In this document: one piece after another, positions 7,479-15,738 of the stretch
How positions within the stretch are numbered: position 1 is the stretch's first letter
Layout: every line of letters begins with the position of its first letter
From: Cytophagales bacterium
Lineage (GTDB): Bacteria; Bacteroidota; Bacteroidia; Cytophagales; Spirosomataceae
Direction of reading: 5' to 3'
NCBI GenBank assembly: GCA_013298125.1
Contig: JAAFJP010000004.1
Coordinates: 124,001-188,000, forward strand
DNA: 64,000 nucleotides
The notes under the pieces: model-generated
Database searches by the model: none
What the model saw: only the letters and a program-made list of their open reading frames with translations
What the model was told of the DNA's origin: nothing
Made by a program: the position numbers and the translations under genes

Positions 7479-8603
7479 TTACGCATAAGTATTCAACATC
7501 ACAGGCATTACCAATAACAAAATATCTTCGTCTTCTTTTTTATCAGATGGAATAATCAAACCCGCACGGTTGGGCTGCGACATTTCCAAAGCAATCATGT
7601 TTGAAGAAATATTGCCTAACATCTCTACCATGAATTTGGCGTTGAAACCGATTTCCATTTCCTCTCCGTCATAATCGCACATCAATTTTTCGTTGGCTTC
7701 ATTTGAATAATCTAAATCTTCGGCTGAGATTACCAAGTCGTTTTGAGCTAATTTCAAACGGATTTGATGCGTTGTTTTGTTTGAATATATCGAAATACGT
7801 TTCAGCGAACCCAAAAACTCCGAACGGTTTATCGTCATTACGTTTGGATTGTTTTGTGGAATGGCATTTTCATAATCAGGGAAACGCTCGTCAATCAAAC
7901 GGCAAATCATTCTGATATTATTGAAACTAAAAAAGGCATTGGCTGCACTGAAATCTGCCGTTACGGTCGTATCGTCTGAGGGCAAAGTTGATTTCAAAAG
8001 TGTTAGAGCCTTACGAGGAATAATCATCGTTGATTCTTGCTCAGATTTTACGTCATTTCTTCTGTAACGAATCAAACGGTGACCGTCGGTAGCTACGAAA
8101 TTGGTATATTCTGCTGATAATTGTACGTAAACTCCTGTCATGGCTGGGCGTAAATCATCGTTTGAAACGGCAAAAATTGTATTAGCAATCGCAGCACCCA
8201 ACACCTCCGCAGGAATCTGAACCGAAAGGCTTTTCGTTACTTGTGGTACTTTTGGGAAGTCGATTGGGTTCTCGCCTGAAAGTTTATAACGTCCATTTTC
8301 AGTAATAATTTCCGTTCCGAAAGTATCTTTATCGACCTTGAAAGTAATAGGTTGGTCGGGTAATCCACGAAGGGTATCTAACAACAAACGGGCGGGTACG
8401 GCAATTGCTCCTGAGTCAGACGATTCAACCGCCAACGTCGTAATCATCACAGTCTGTAAATCAGAGGCGGTTACGGTTAGTTGAGTTTGGTCAATCTGGA
8501 ACAAAAAGTTTTCCAAAATGGGAACAATCGGGTTGTTGGCAATTACACCATTAACTGCCGAAAGCTGTTTGAGTAATACTGAGGATGATACGACGAATTT
8601 CAT
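7479..8603 (-). CDS. dnaN: DNA polymerase III subunit beta (sliding clamp)
   Basis: A 374-residue protein, the normal length for DnaN, with three successive clamp domains of about 120 residues each. Recognisable segments include the N-terminal MKFVVSSSVLLKQLSAVNGV, the ATDGHRL motif of domain 2 (about residue 174), the RFPDYENAIP segment (about 240) and the C-terminal VMPVMLNTYA, with hydrophobic-pocket residues for client peptides. DnaN forms the dimeric ring that tethers the replicative polymerase and other repair factors to DNA. No dnaA or recF is adjacent, so it is not in the classical dnaA-dnaN order. It has its own terminator. Confidence 0.97.
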   Translation of the reverse strand: MKFVVSSSVLLKQLSAVNGVIANNPIVPILENFLFQIDQTQLTVTASDLQTVMITTLAVESSDSGAIAVPARLLLDTLRGLPDQPITFKVDKDTFGTEIITENGRYKLSGENPIDFPKVPQVTKSLSVQIPAEVLGAAIANTIFAVSNDDLRPAMTGVYVQLSAEYTNFVATDGHRLIRYRRNDVKSEQESTMIIPRKALTLLKSTLPSDDTTVTADFSAANAFFSFNNIRMICRLIDERFPDYENAIPQNNPNVMTINRSEFLGSLKRISIYSNKTTHQIRLKLAQNDLVISAEDLDYSNEANEKLMCDYDGEEMEIGFNAKFMVEMLGNISSNMIALEMSQPNRAGLIIPSDKKEDEDILLLVMPVMLNTYA

Positions 8604-9051
8604 TATTGAATTTATATTTTATTTTAGCGATGAGTTCTTAGCCATGAGCTGTGAGTGATTAGCTATGAGTCTTTTGAATAAAGATAATTACTCATTTTTC
8701 ACAACTCAAAGCTATAAAAACTCCTGCAAAACTACAAATTAACGCTCAATTTACCTAAAATTGGTTGTTTGTTATTGGATAATTAGGGATTAGGTAATTG
8801 GGGATTAGGTAATTGGGGATTAGGGATTGGGCAATTGGGGATTGGGTAATTAGAGATTTGGTAATTGAGGGGTGATACAATCAAATATTTTTTGGGGTTT
8901 GTTTGAGTCGTAAAACCCATTTTTAAGTAAAAATATCCTGACATTTGCAATTTATCGGAAATTATTTACTTACTTGCAGTGTAATTTGTTTGGTGTTTAT
9001 CAAATAGAAAACTATTCACATTAACCTTTTCTAAAAACAATACGAGTAAAA
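8604..9051. other. Intergenic region between dnaN and the secreted-protein operon
   Basis: This 448-bp gap between the dnaN start and a terminator has no ORF I can support. Near dnaN it has short alternations of GAGT/TAGC words (8635-8680). The middle is occupied by a degenerate 15-bp tandem repeat, listed separately. The promoter of dnaN must lie here, but I see no convincing TTG-N20-TAnnTTTG match. Confidence 0.6.
8781..8872. repeat. Degenerate 15-bp tandem repeat
   Basis: The unit AATTGGGGATTAGGT repeats from 8781, 8796, 8811, 8833, 8848 and 8863, with G/A substitutions and one 22-bp expanded unit (8811-8832). Strand composition is strongly G+T biased on the plus strand. Confidence 0.75.
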
Positions 9052-9087
9052 CAAAACGCCCCTTCAAGTTCTTGGAGGGGCGTTTTG
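9052..9087 (-). terminator. Terminator of the sigma/barrel/secreted-protein operon
   Basis: 17-nt arms at 9052-9068 (CAAAACGCCCCTTCAAG) and 9071-9087 have a single mismatch and a 2-nt gap at the tip. The stem abuts the stop codon at 9089, and its minus-strand 3' arm ends GTTTTG. Confidence 0.75.
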
Positions 9088-9088
9088 A

Positions 9089-11923
9089 TTATTCAATCAC
9101 AATCTTACTCGTTATACTCCTATCACCTTTACTTGCTTTCAAAAAATAAACGCCTTGCGGAAGTCCGTTTGTTTGGGCTTGGTCGCCTGTTTGGGTGAAA
9201 GGATGTTCTCGCCCGAAGGTGTCAAATAGTTGAATATCAGCACTTTTTAACGTTTTGGGGAGAGTGATTCTGAACTTTCCGTCACTGGGGTTGGGATATA
9301 CCAATATTTGCTCTTCGCCCACTTCCTCTTGATTGACTAAGGGTACTAAAATATTGATTGTCAAGGCATCTGAGATTTTTGCACAGCCATCTTTGGATAC
9401 ATTCACATTATATTTTCCTGATTTTTTTGCTTCGTAAATAGCATTGGTTTCGTTGGGAATGATGACATCATCTTTGAGCCATTGGTACTTCAAACCTGTT
9501 CCTGAATTAGCGGTCATTTTTACGGTAAAAGGTTCATAAATTACGCCTTTGATGTCGGTAGAAATATTGGCTTCTGGCAATGGTTTTGCGTTGATGGCTA
9601 TGACATTTGAGTACCCGATTTGTGGGCATTTATCATCACGTACCCCTACCCGATAATTCCCTGACGTTATGGCTTCAATAGTTGCTCCTGTGGCGTTAGG
9701 CAGGTCTTTTTGGTCTTTTTGCCACTGCATAAAACTGCCATTGGTAGTGGCGGTAAGGCTTACCTTTTCTCCTTCACAAAAGCTCGTTTGGGTGGCTTTT
9801 ACCTCGGCGGTTGGGAGGGGACGGATATTGATTTTTACGGGTGATGAAAAGGTTGTATTTTGACAGATTTCTTCTGTAGCTCTTACCGAATAGGTACCTG
9901 ATTCTTTAAAGCTTTGAACCGCCTCTTTAATATTTGGAATGTCGACACCATCTTTTTGCCACTGATAAATAACTCCATTTTGATTTTTAAATGAAAGTTT
10001 AACTGATTCAGTTGGACAGGCTTCTGTAATACCTGCTATTGAGATTGGGGTTATCACATTACATATGCCTATCTTAGATAGAATTAGACTATTACTTTTG
10101 TTACTGAGAGGGAGTTTAAAACCTTGTGCAATTAAATATTCTCCGTCTCCACCAATAACGATTTCATTTCTATTATCTATCGAAACATCACCATATGGTA
10201 GTAGTGATTGCGGTAAAGTATATTCCCAATTTAATGTACCATCAGTTTTTGATGATTCAATACGATATGAATATTCCTTTGTTGAGGCATCTATTAATTC
10301 TTTGCAAAGTAACAGGATGTTCCCTTTTGAGTCTATTTTATAATCTAAAAAAGTAGCGTCACGTTTCCAAATATCAGCTCCTGTTTTAAAATCTATTTTT
10401 CTAATAGTATGTTTTTTACTTGAAAAAACATACAAATACCTTCCTATCACTCTACGACCCAGTGCTTTATCCTTTGGAGTATAAAGAGCTATACCTCCTA
10501 TTTGGTCATCAACAGTAAAGTTTTTTTCAAACCTTAATGATCCGTCCATATTAAAATATTTTAATGAGGTCGTTAGCGTGATGTTTGGTTCTATACTTGT
10601 ATATTGTGACAATTCTACCATACGATTACTACTATCGTCAAAAATTAAGGATGGACGTATCCCAGAGCCTATATTTGGTTTATTGTATTCTATCTTATTT
10701 TCGTTGGATTTGACAGGGCTGTCAAAATTTACAGAACCAAAAAAATAATCGTGGTCATTACAGTTTGTATCAGTACAAAAATCTCGATAGTATAGTAAAG
10801 TATTATTCTCTCTGGGAGTCTTTAAATAGATATAGTTATAATAACCATCTACTTTAATATGCACTTTCTTCGAACTACCTAAAATATCTGTTTTATTGAT
10901 GACAAGGCTATCATTCGCATATCTATAAGAGCCATATATTAGTGAATTATCAGGAGATAGTACTTCAGAAGAAAATTTATAATTCAAATTTGTATTTTTT
11001 ACTTTTGCAGTTTGCTTTCCTGTCGAATCAAATTTAATGTACTCCGCATTAGACCCTTCCTTATCAATAATCCAAGCACCATTATCACTTGTAGGAACAA
11101 GTTTAATCTCTGAATTCAAAAATGGCTCTGTTTCAACCATTTTTTTACCTTTCTCGTCAAGTATTAGAACTCTTCTTGGGGATAACTGAATTCTACCGCT
11201 ATTACTAAAATTTGTTAAATAATCATCATAATATGTAAAGGTATCATTAGTAGAAAATGACACAAAATAGAGTAATTTCGATTTACTTACAGTTATATTT
11301 TTTACTCTATTAAAAGGAGAACTTGCATCAAGAATTCCATAAGAATAATTTGTATCATCATACGTATAAAGCCTCTCAGTACCAAAAGGTCTTCGATTCA
11401 GTAACTTGGCATTATAGTCACTTTGATATTTCCATTCTACTTTACCATCTAAATTGTATTTCGTCATTAAGAAGTTTGAATCGACAAATAGAACTCCATC
11501 ATCTAAGGGATATAATGCTGCAATTTTAACATCATATACATTATATTGAAGCCGCATTACCAAATTATAATTCAAATCAGAAACGTAAACATTACCCCCA
11601 TAATCAGTAGAAAGATAATATTTGTTGTTAATTAGGGCAGTGGGTATAATAGGTCTTGTTATACTTTTTTTAAATGAGGTATCTGTTCCGTTTTTGTCAA
11701 ATAAGTAACATTGAGTACCATTTCCTTCTCCGTAAGAATTATCGTAATTACCAAATAATATATTGCCATTAGGGGATAGTAAAATATTCATGGGGAAATA
11801 CTTTTGAGTAGATAAATCTACTTTTGTAATCTCCTTCTCCCACAAAACCTTCGGCTCTTTTTGCCCAAAAGCCATCCCAGACATCGCCAGCATGGTGACG
11901 AATAAAAGTGTATTTTTTTTCAT
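9089..11923 (-). CDS. Secreted beta-propeller/Ig protein with T9SS type A sorting domain
   Basis: A 944-residue secreted protein with a signal peptide (about 1-20, ending GMAFG). Residues about 25-640 consist of repeated strand patterns such as 'DKNGTD', 'DLNYNLV', 'DLDGKVEW' and 'KTDGTLNWEY', as in PQQ-type or similar beta-propellers. Three Ig-like domains follow (about 650-870), each with a 'YQWQKDG' or 'QWLKDD' core. Residues about 875-944 are a T9SS type A C-terminal domain (VYPNPSDGKFRITL, LPQGVYFLKA, SKIVIE). It should be exported by Sec, carried over the outer membrane by T9SS, and released or attached. It starts 10 bp after an anti-sigma-like/barrel gene and is the last gene of that operon, so it may be the secreted output or ligand of that system (inference). 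Confidence 0.85.
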   Translation of the reverse strand: MKKNTLLFVTMLAMSGMAFGQKEPKVLWEKEITKVDLSTQKYFPMNILLSPNGNILFGNYDNSYGEGNGTQCYLFDKNGTDTSFKKSITRPIIPTALINNKYYLSTDYGGNVYVSDLNYNLVMRLQYNVYDVKIAALYPLDDGVLFVDSNFLMTKYNLDGKVEWKYQSDYNAKLLNRRPFGTERLYTYDDTNYSYGILDASSPFNRVKNITVSKSKLLYFVSFSTNDTFTYYDDYLTNFSNSGRIQLSPRRVLILDEKGKKMVETEPFLNSEIKLVPTSDNGAWIIDKEGSNAEYIKFDSTGKQTAKVKNTNLNYKFSSEVLSPDNSLIYGSYRYANDSLVINKTDILGSSKKVHIKVDGYYNYIYLKTPRENNTLLYYRDFCTDTNCNDHDYFFGSVNFDSPVKSNENKIEYNKPNIGSGIRPSLIFDDSSNRMVELSQYTSIEPNITLTTSLKYFNMDGSLRFEKNFTVDDQIGGIALYTPKDKALGRRVIGRYLYVFSSKKHTIRKIDFKTGADIWKRDATFLDYKIDSKGNILLLCKELIDASTKEYSYRIESSKTDGTLNWEYTLPQSLLPYGDVSIDNRNEIVIGGDGEYLIAQGFKLPLSNKSNSLILSKIGICNVITPISIAGITEACPTESVKLSFKNQNGVIYQWQKDGVDIPNIKEAVQSFKESGTYSVRATEEICQNTTFSSPVKINIRPLPTAEVKATQTSFCEGEKVSLTATTNGSFMQWQKDQKDLPNATGATIEAITSGNYRVGVRDDKCPQIGYSNVIAINAKPLPEANISTDIKGVIYEPFTVKMTANSGTGLKYQWLKDDVIIPNETNAIYEAKKSGKYNVNVSKDGCAKISDALTINILVPLVNQEEVGEEQILVYPNPSDGKFRITLPKTLKSADIQLFDTFGREHPFTQTGDQAQTNGLPQGVYFLKASKGDRSITSKIVIE

Positions 11924-11933
11924 GATGTATGTT

Positions 11934-13589
11934 TTATTTGAGTTTGAAATTAAGCCCTACTTTCAGTCCCAAGTTGTAGGCGTTGGTCTGAATTAGGCTT
12001 TTTGAGTCGTTAATATTGTTTAGTAAATAAGATGCTGTGGGTTCGATGGTCAGGAAACAATCTTTACTCACGTTGTGCTGAAATCCTGCCGAGGCGTTGA
12101 TAAATATGTTACTTCGTTTTTCGGTAGGTTCGTACATCACTTGCGAGCCTGCACTGATGAAATAGCGGTTTCGCCCCGTCATTTTTACAAACTTCTGGAT
12201 GTCTGCCTCCAAGCCTATCATTTGTAGGGTTTTGGCTTCTACTTGGGTCTCTCCGATAAACTCGTTTTCATTGTTTACAGATGTGGCTGCATTAGAATAA
12301 TTACTCAAATTTTTGACGGCAATATTATCGGTATTAATCTGATATTCAGCCCATTGACGCATTTTTAGATACGATAAGCTACCTCTCAAATTCCAAGTAT
12401 TTCCCATCGGCTTGGTCAATCCTATTTGAAAAGCATAACCGTTTCGCTCTGAGTCGAAGAGGTTATTGGTTTGTAGATTTTGTACTTCTCTACGACTTAC
12501 AGTCAAGAGTCTGTACGTCTGCAAGGGCGTAAAACTCAAACTCAGGTAGATGGGTCTGATAACTGATTTTGGGTCACGATTGAGGCTTTGAATTTTGATA
12601 TTTGGTCGTTCTATTTGATTCTTGAAACTAACAAAATCTTTGTTTTTGAGCAATTCAAGCGGTTTTACATAACGGACTTCCTGAACAATGGCATTGCTGA
12701 ATGCTTGATGTGATTGTTGGTTTTCCTCAACATGGTCGACGGGTACAGTGACTACGGGGGGCAATTTGTCTGAATCAAGATTTATAGGATTTGATGATTT
12801 TAGGATGTTTATTTTGTCCGAATCAAGATTTACCGAATTAGAGGATTTTAAGACATTACTCTTGTTAATCTTCTCATCCTTCAATCCTGATTCTGACAAA
12901 TTATTATTTCCCAACCCCTCGTTTGATGTAGTCGTACTTACTAATAATGTTTTATAATCCGATGAACGAATGCTATTCGTCCCTACTTCTGAATCTAATA
13001 TTGACGGACGAATGCTATTCGTCCCTACCTTTGAATCTTCAAAATGGTCGGTGAGGACAGTGACCACGGGAGACAATTTGTCTGAATCAAGATTTACAGG
13101 ATTTGAGGATTTGAGGATGTTTATTTTGTCCGTATCGAGATTTACCGAATTAAAAGATTTTGGGATGTTCATCCTGTTAATCTTCTCATCCTTTAATCCT
13201 GATTCAGACAGCTTATTGGCTTCAAGGTGGTCGGTGGGGACACTGACCACGGGAGATATTTTTTCTGTTTCTTTTTCCGATAATCCCCTAATAATCAAGT
13301 TCTTACTATTTGCTCGTTGTACAATCTCAGCTTCTGGGTTTTCCATTTTCATAGCAATTTCCAAGGGCTTTACTTCATTTTGATTGAGTACATAAATCAA
13401 TCCACTCATAAAAAATAGTAAACCCAGCGTTGGTAAAGCCCAGCGTTTTAGACCTCCTACTGTTTTAGGATTTTGCGGTTGAATGGCTGTACGGATTTGC
13501 TCCCAAGTTTGCTCGTCAGGCTCAGGCTCATAGTCCGAGAAAGTATCTTGGAGAAATCGTTTTAATATATCTTCTTCTTGATTTTGCAT
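11934..13589 (-). CDS. Trans-envelope protein: anti-sigma-like N-terminus, TM helix, repeat linker, outer-membrane beta-barrel
   Basis: A 551-residue protein starting 4 bp after an ECF sigma factor gene. Residues 1-48 are an acidic cytoplasmic segment (RFLQDTFSDYEPEPDEQTWE) of the kind that precedes membrane helices in sigma-linked Bacteroidota proteins. A single membrane helix spans about 50-68. A long Ser/Asn/Asp-rich linker (about 70-330) is built of near-repeats (KINILKSSNPVNLDSDKL, VGTNSIR). The C-terminal third (about 340-551) alternates amphipathic strands (YLSLSFTP, GLKVGLNFKLK) like an outer-membrane beta-barrel domain. The layout suggests one polypeptide anchored in the inner membrane and reaching the outer membrane. 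The role as anti-sigma factor or envelope sensor is inferred from gene order and topology. The linker's DNA comes from inverted-repeat elements. Confidence 0.7.
   Translation of the reverse strand: MQNQEEDILKRFLQDTFSDYEPEPDEQTWEQIRTAIQPQNPKTVGGLKRWALPTLGLLFFMSGLIYVLNQNEVKPLEIAMKMENPEAEIVQRANSKNLIIRGLSEKETEKISPVVSVPTDHLEANKLSESGLKDEKINRMNIPKSFNSVNLDTDKINILKSSNPVNLDSDKLSPVVTVLTDHFEDSKVGTNSIRPSILDSEVGTNSIRSSDYKTLLVSTTTSNEGLGNNNLSESGLKDEKINKSNVLKSSNSVNLDSDKINILKSSNPINLDSDKLPPVVTVPVDHVEENQQSHQAFSNAIVQEVRYVKPLELLKNKDFVSFKNQIERPNIKIQSLNRDPKSVIRPIYLSLSFTPLQTYRLLTVSRREVQNLQTNNLFDSERNGYAFQIGLTKPMGNTWNLRGSLSYLKMRQWAEYQINTDNIAVKNLSNYSNAATSVNNENEFIGETQVEAKTLQMIGLEADIQKFVKMTGRNRYFISAGSQVMYEPTEKRSNIFINASAGFQHNVSKDCFLTIEPTASYLLNNINDSKSLIQTNAYNLGLKVGLNFKLK
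12768..12897. repeat. 130-bp inverted-repeat element inside coding sequence, copy 1
   Basis: The terminal arms are GTCTGAATCAAGATT (12768-12782) and AATCCTGATTCTGAC (12883-12897), complementary with two mismatches. It is exactly 130 bp, like the second copy, and lies 312 bp (104 codons) from it. It is translated as residues about 231-274 of the 551-residue barrel protein. A GGTCGACGGG...GTGACTACGGG hairpin-like word precedes it at about 12735. Confidence 0.75.
13080..13209. repeat. 130-bp inverted-repeat element inside coding sequence, copy 2
   Basis: The terminal arms are GTCTGAATCAAGATT (13080-13094) and AATCCTGATTCAGAC (13195-13209), complementary with one mismatch. It is translated as residues about 127-170 of the 551-residue barrel protein. 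It is flanked on both sides by hairpin words (GGTCGGTGAGGACAGTGACC at 13047 and a variant at 13230). A 19-bp palindrome GGACGAATGCTATTCGTCC lies at 13006-13024. Confidence 0.78.
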
Positions 13590-13593
13590 TGTT

Positions 13594-14145
13594 TTAAACT
13601 TTTACTTCGTACCCTACTTTTATTAATTCTTTTTTCAATAATTCTCTTCCTCTCGACAATTGCGATTTGGAAGTTCCTTCTGAGATATTCAACATCTCGG
13701 CTATTTCTGCGTGGGTGAATCCATCAATCAAAGAAAGGTTTATCACGACTCTATAACCATCTGGTAATGAATTAATTACCCCTAAAATCTGTTCTCGCCC
13801 CATACTCGAAAATATGTTAAAATCTTCCTCTGGATGTTCTATTACGTTGTCGTAACCCACTTGTTCTCGCTCGTGTGAGGTGTGTCTGTAATGGTCAATT
13901 GCAGTTCTGACAACCAACGATTTTACCCAAGCACCAACCGATTCTATTTTTTCGAGACTGTTTATATTTCTAAAAATTTTGATGAATGCTTCTTGAAAAA
14001 TATCCTCAGCCTCCGCTACTGTACGGGCATACCGTCGGCATACCCCCAAGAGCCGACCTTTATACAGATTGTAGAAGGCGGTCTGTGCTTTGGGGTCGTT
14101 GCGTTGGCAAGCAATGACTAATTCTTTTTCGTTATTATTGGGCAT
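13594..14145 (-). CDS. ECF-family RNA polymerase sigma factor
   Basis: A 183-residue sigma-70 family protein with only regions 2 and 4, as in ECF sigma factors. Region 2 lies at about residues 20-90 (YARTVAEAEDIFQEAFIKIF, then the WVKSLVVRTAIDHYR segment), and region 4 at about 120-175 (LPDGYRVVINLSLIDG, then the helix-turn-helix HAEIAEMLNISEGTSKSQLS). It is the first gene of a tight three-gene operon with a trans-envelope barrel protein and a T9SS-secreted protein. It is probably controlled by the former and may transcribe its own operon. No promoter motif typical of the housekeeping sigma is evident directly upstream. Confidence 0.93.
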   Translation of the reverse strand: MPNNNEKELVIACQRNDPKAQTAFYNLYKGRLLGVCRRYARTVAEAEDIFQEAFIKIFRNINSLEKIESVGAWVKSLVVRTAIDHYRHTSHEREQVGYDNVIEHPEEDFNIFSSMGREQILGVINSLPDGYRVVINLSLIDGFTHAEIAEMLNISEGTSKSQLSRGRELLKKELIKVGYEVKV

Positions 14146-14176
14146 TAGAGCTTATGTATTCTTTTGGTATTTTGTA

Positions 14177-14336
14177 GTTGATAAGTTTTAAGTTGTTAAG
14201 TTTTAAGTTAAGATGTTAAAGCATATCTAAAACATTTTATTATCAAATAATTTCGGAGCTATATCTATTGATAATCATTAGCTCATCGTCTATTTTGACT
14301 TAATAACTTATCAACTTAAAACTTAACGACTTATCA
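14177..14336. repeat. Imperfect AT-rich inverted repeat upstream of the sigma operon
   Basis: Perfect 15-nt inner arms GTTAAGTTTTAAGTT (14195-14209) and its complement (14313-14327) are extended on both sides by related words (GTTGATAAG / CTTATCAC). They cover most of the gap between the sigma gene start and the upstream lipoprotein gene stop. It could be a terminator-like structure for the upstream gene or a dispersed repeat. Confidence 0.6.
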
Positions 14337-14337
14337 C

Positions 14338-15534
14338 TTACACAATCTTATATTTGAATACTACCTTTCCATCATTGGCAATTTTTATGGCGTATCGGTC
14401 TGAGCCTTGTTTTATTTCGACTTGAAAATATGCAGGATTCATTCCTCCTTGTTGGGTTGCTTCGTTGCGGGGTTCGTAAGTTACTTTTCCAGTCGAAAAC
14501 ACACCCGTCGGATAGTTATTATCCAGTACCGTTTTAATGTTTTGGGGTATATCTTTTTCTTCCAAAACTACCGAACGAATCGTTACTAAATCATTCTTTC
14601 CGAGGATGTCATCTATCAAAATGATACGCTCTTTTGTTCCGTTCTGGACAGTTGCATACTGAAACTTTGACCGCCCAAATACCACACTCGAAAAGGCGTA
14701 ATCTAATTGTGTATTGCTACTGTATGAACTAAAATAATTAGACACATCCAAGGATAAGTTACTCCTGGTCAAGGTGTTGTAGAATATTTCGGTTTCAATT
14801 GGCGAAATCCATTCTAATAGTTGTCCTTGTTCCGTTACGGTGATTTCATTGGTTAATAATGCTCCATTTTTGCGTTCTCTAAAATTGAGAATAACCTTAT
14901 ACGTTTTGTCGGCTAAGGTATAAATGGTGACACTTGCGTTTGAGATTTGATTATTGGCTATAAATTGTTTTACGATAAGGGGTGTCTTGGGGTCGAGGTT
15001 TATCTGATCGGTGCTTGTAAAATTAATAGCCGTTACTTTCTCAGTTTGTTTTGTCTCTTCTTTCAAAAAATTATTAGAAGCATCAAAAAATAGATTCAAG
15101 AAAGTATTTTTATCCGTTTGAACCGTCAATTTGTAACCATCCGTTTGCGTAGAAGTCTTCATCATATCATACGCCAACACAATTACAGCGTTGGGATATT
15201 TGCTGAACACATAATTTTTGAGGGTATTTTGAAGAATTTTGGGTGTACCAATAAGTTGATTAAGTTCAATGATTTCTCCTTGATAATCCACTACCGAAGT
15301 GACCTTTCCCGTTGATGCCACAAAGTCATTTTGCCAAGTTTTAGCGGGTTGTAAAGGTTTAAAAATAAACGTTGCCACATCAGGATACATTTGTTTAAAA
15401 GCCTCCGTAGCCACTTGCGGAAGCACGGGTGGTTCTTGTGGTGTTGCTTCGTTATAGACTTTGTCGCAGCCTGAGAGTAAGAAGATTGCACAACAACCGA
15501 ATATAACAAAGCGGTTGATGCTTAGGCTGAGCAA
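14338..15534 (-). CDS. PepSY-like/BLIP-like repeat lipoprotein
   Basis: A lipoprotein of about 398 residues if translation starts at TTG 15534, which puts a short signal peptide right before lipobox LLSGC (Cys23). The mature part contains repeated segments of the PepSY-like/BLIP-like kind (FKQMYPDVATFIFKP, VFSKYPNAVIVLAYD, LDNNYPTGVFSTGKV), about 85-100 residues apart. Such proteins are abundant in Bacteroidota and have no clear function. The same frame stays open to an ATG at 15738. That longer version would include a palindromic repeat element (15564-15688) and bury the signal peptide at about residue 70, so I prefer the shorter form. The start choice is uncertain. Confidence 0.65.
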   Translation of the reverse strand: MLSLSINRFVIFGCCAIFLLSGCDKVYNEATPQEPPVLPQVATEAFKQMYPDVATFIFKPLQPAKTWQNDFVASTGKVTSVVDYQGEIIELNQLIGTPKILQNTLKNYVFSKYPNAVIVLAYDMMKTSTQTDGYKLTVQTDKNTFLNLFFDASNNFLKEETKQTEKVTAINFTSTDQINLDPKTPLIVKQFIANNQISNASVTIYTLADKTYKVILNFRERKNGALLTNEITVTEQGQLLEWISPIETEIFYNTLTRSNLSLDVSNYFSSYSSNTQLDYAFSSVVFGRSKFQYATVQNGTKERIILIDDILGKNDLVTIRSVVLEEKDIPQNIKTVLDNNYPTGVFSTGKVTYEPRNEATQQGGMNPAYFQVEIKQGSDRYAIKIANDGKVVFKYKIV

Positions 15535-15563
15535 TATTTTATGTATTTTAAATTTAATTTCGC

Positions 15564-15688
15564 AAAACCTCACCCGAAGCGTCGGTCGCCCCGACCCCTC
15601 TCCAATAGAGAGGGGAGAAAAAGGTACTCGAATACTCCCCTCTCTATTGGAGAGGGGTCGGGGCGACCGACGCTTCGGGTGAGGTTTT
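15564..15688. repeat. Long palindromic repeat element, copy 2 (perfect 54-bp arms)
   Basis: Perfect 54-nt arms at 15564-15617 and 15635-15688 enclose a 17-nt loop (15618-15634, A5 at its left end, AATA at its right). The outer part begins AAAACCTCACCC, as in copy 1, and the middle differs (GAAGCGTCGGTCGCC). It is 29 bp upstream of the preferred start of the lipoprotein gene and lies inside the longer reading frame from ATG 15738. Confidence 0.9.
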
Positions 15689-15738
15689 GAAACTAATAAT
15701 ATTAAGTATATAGTTTCGATTTTAAATAATGATTTCAT

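Noticed and set aside
8781-8872. CRISPR array
   Set aside because: The units are 15 bp, adjoin directly and are degenerate, so there are no spacers.
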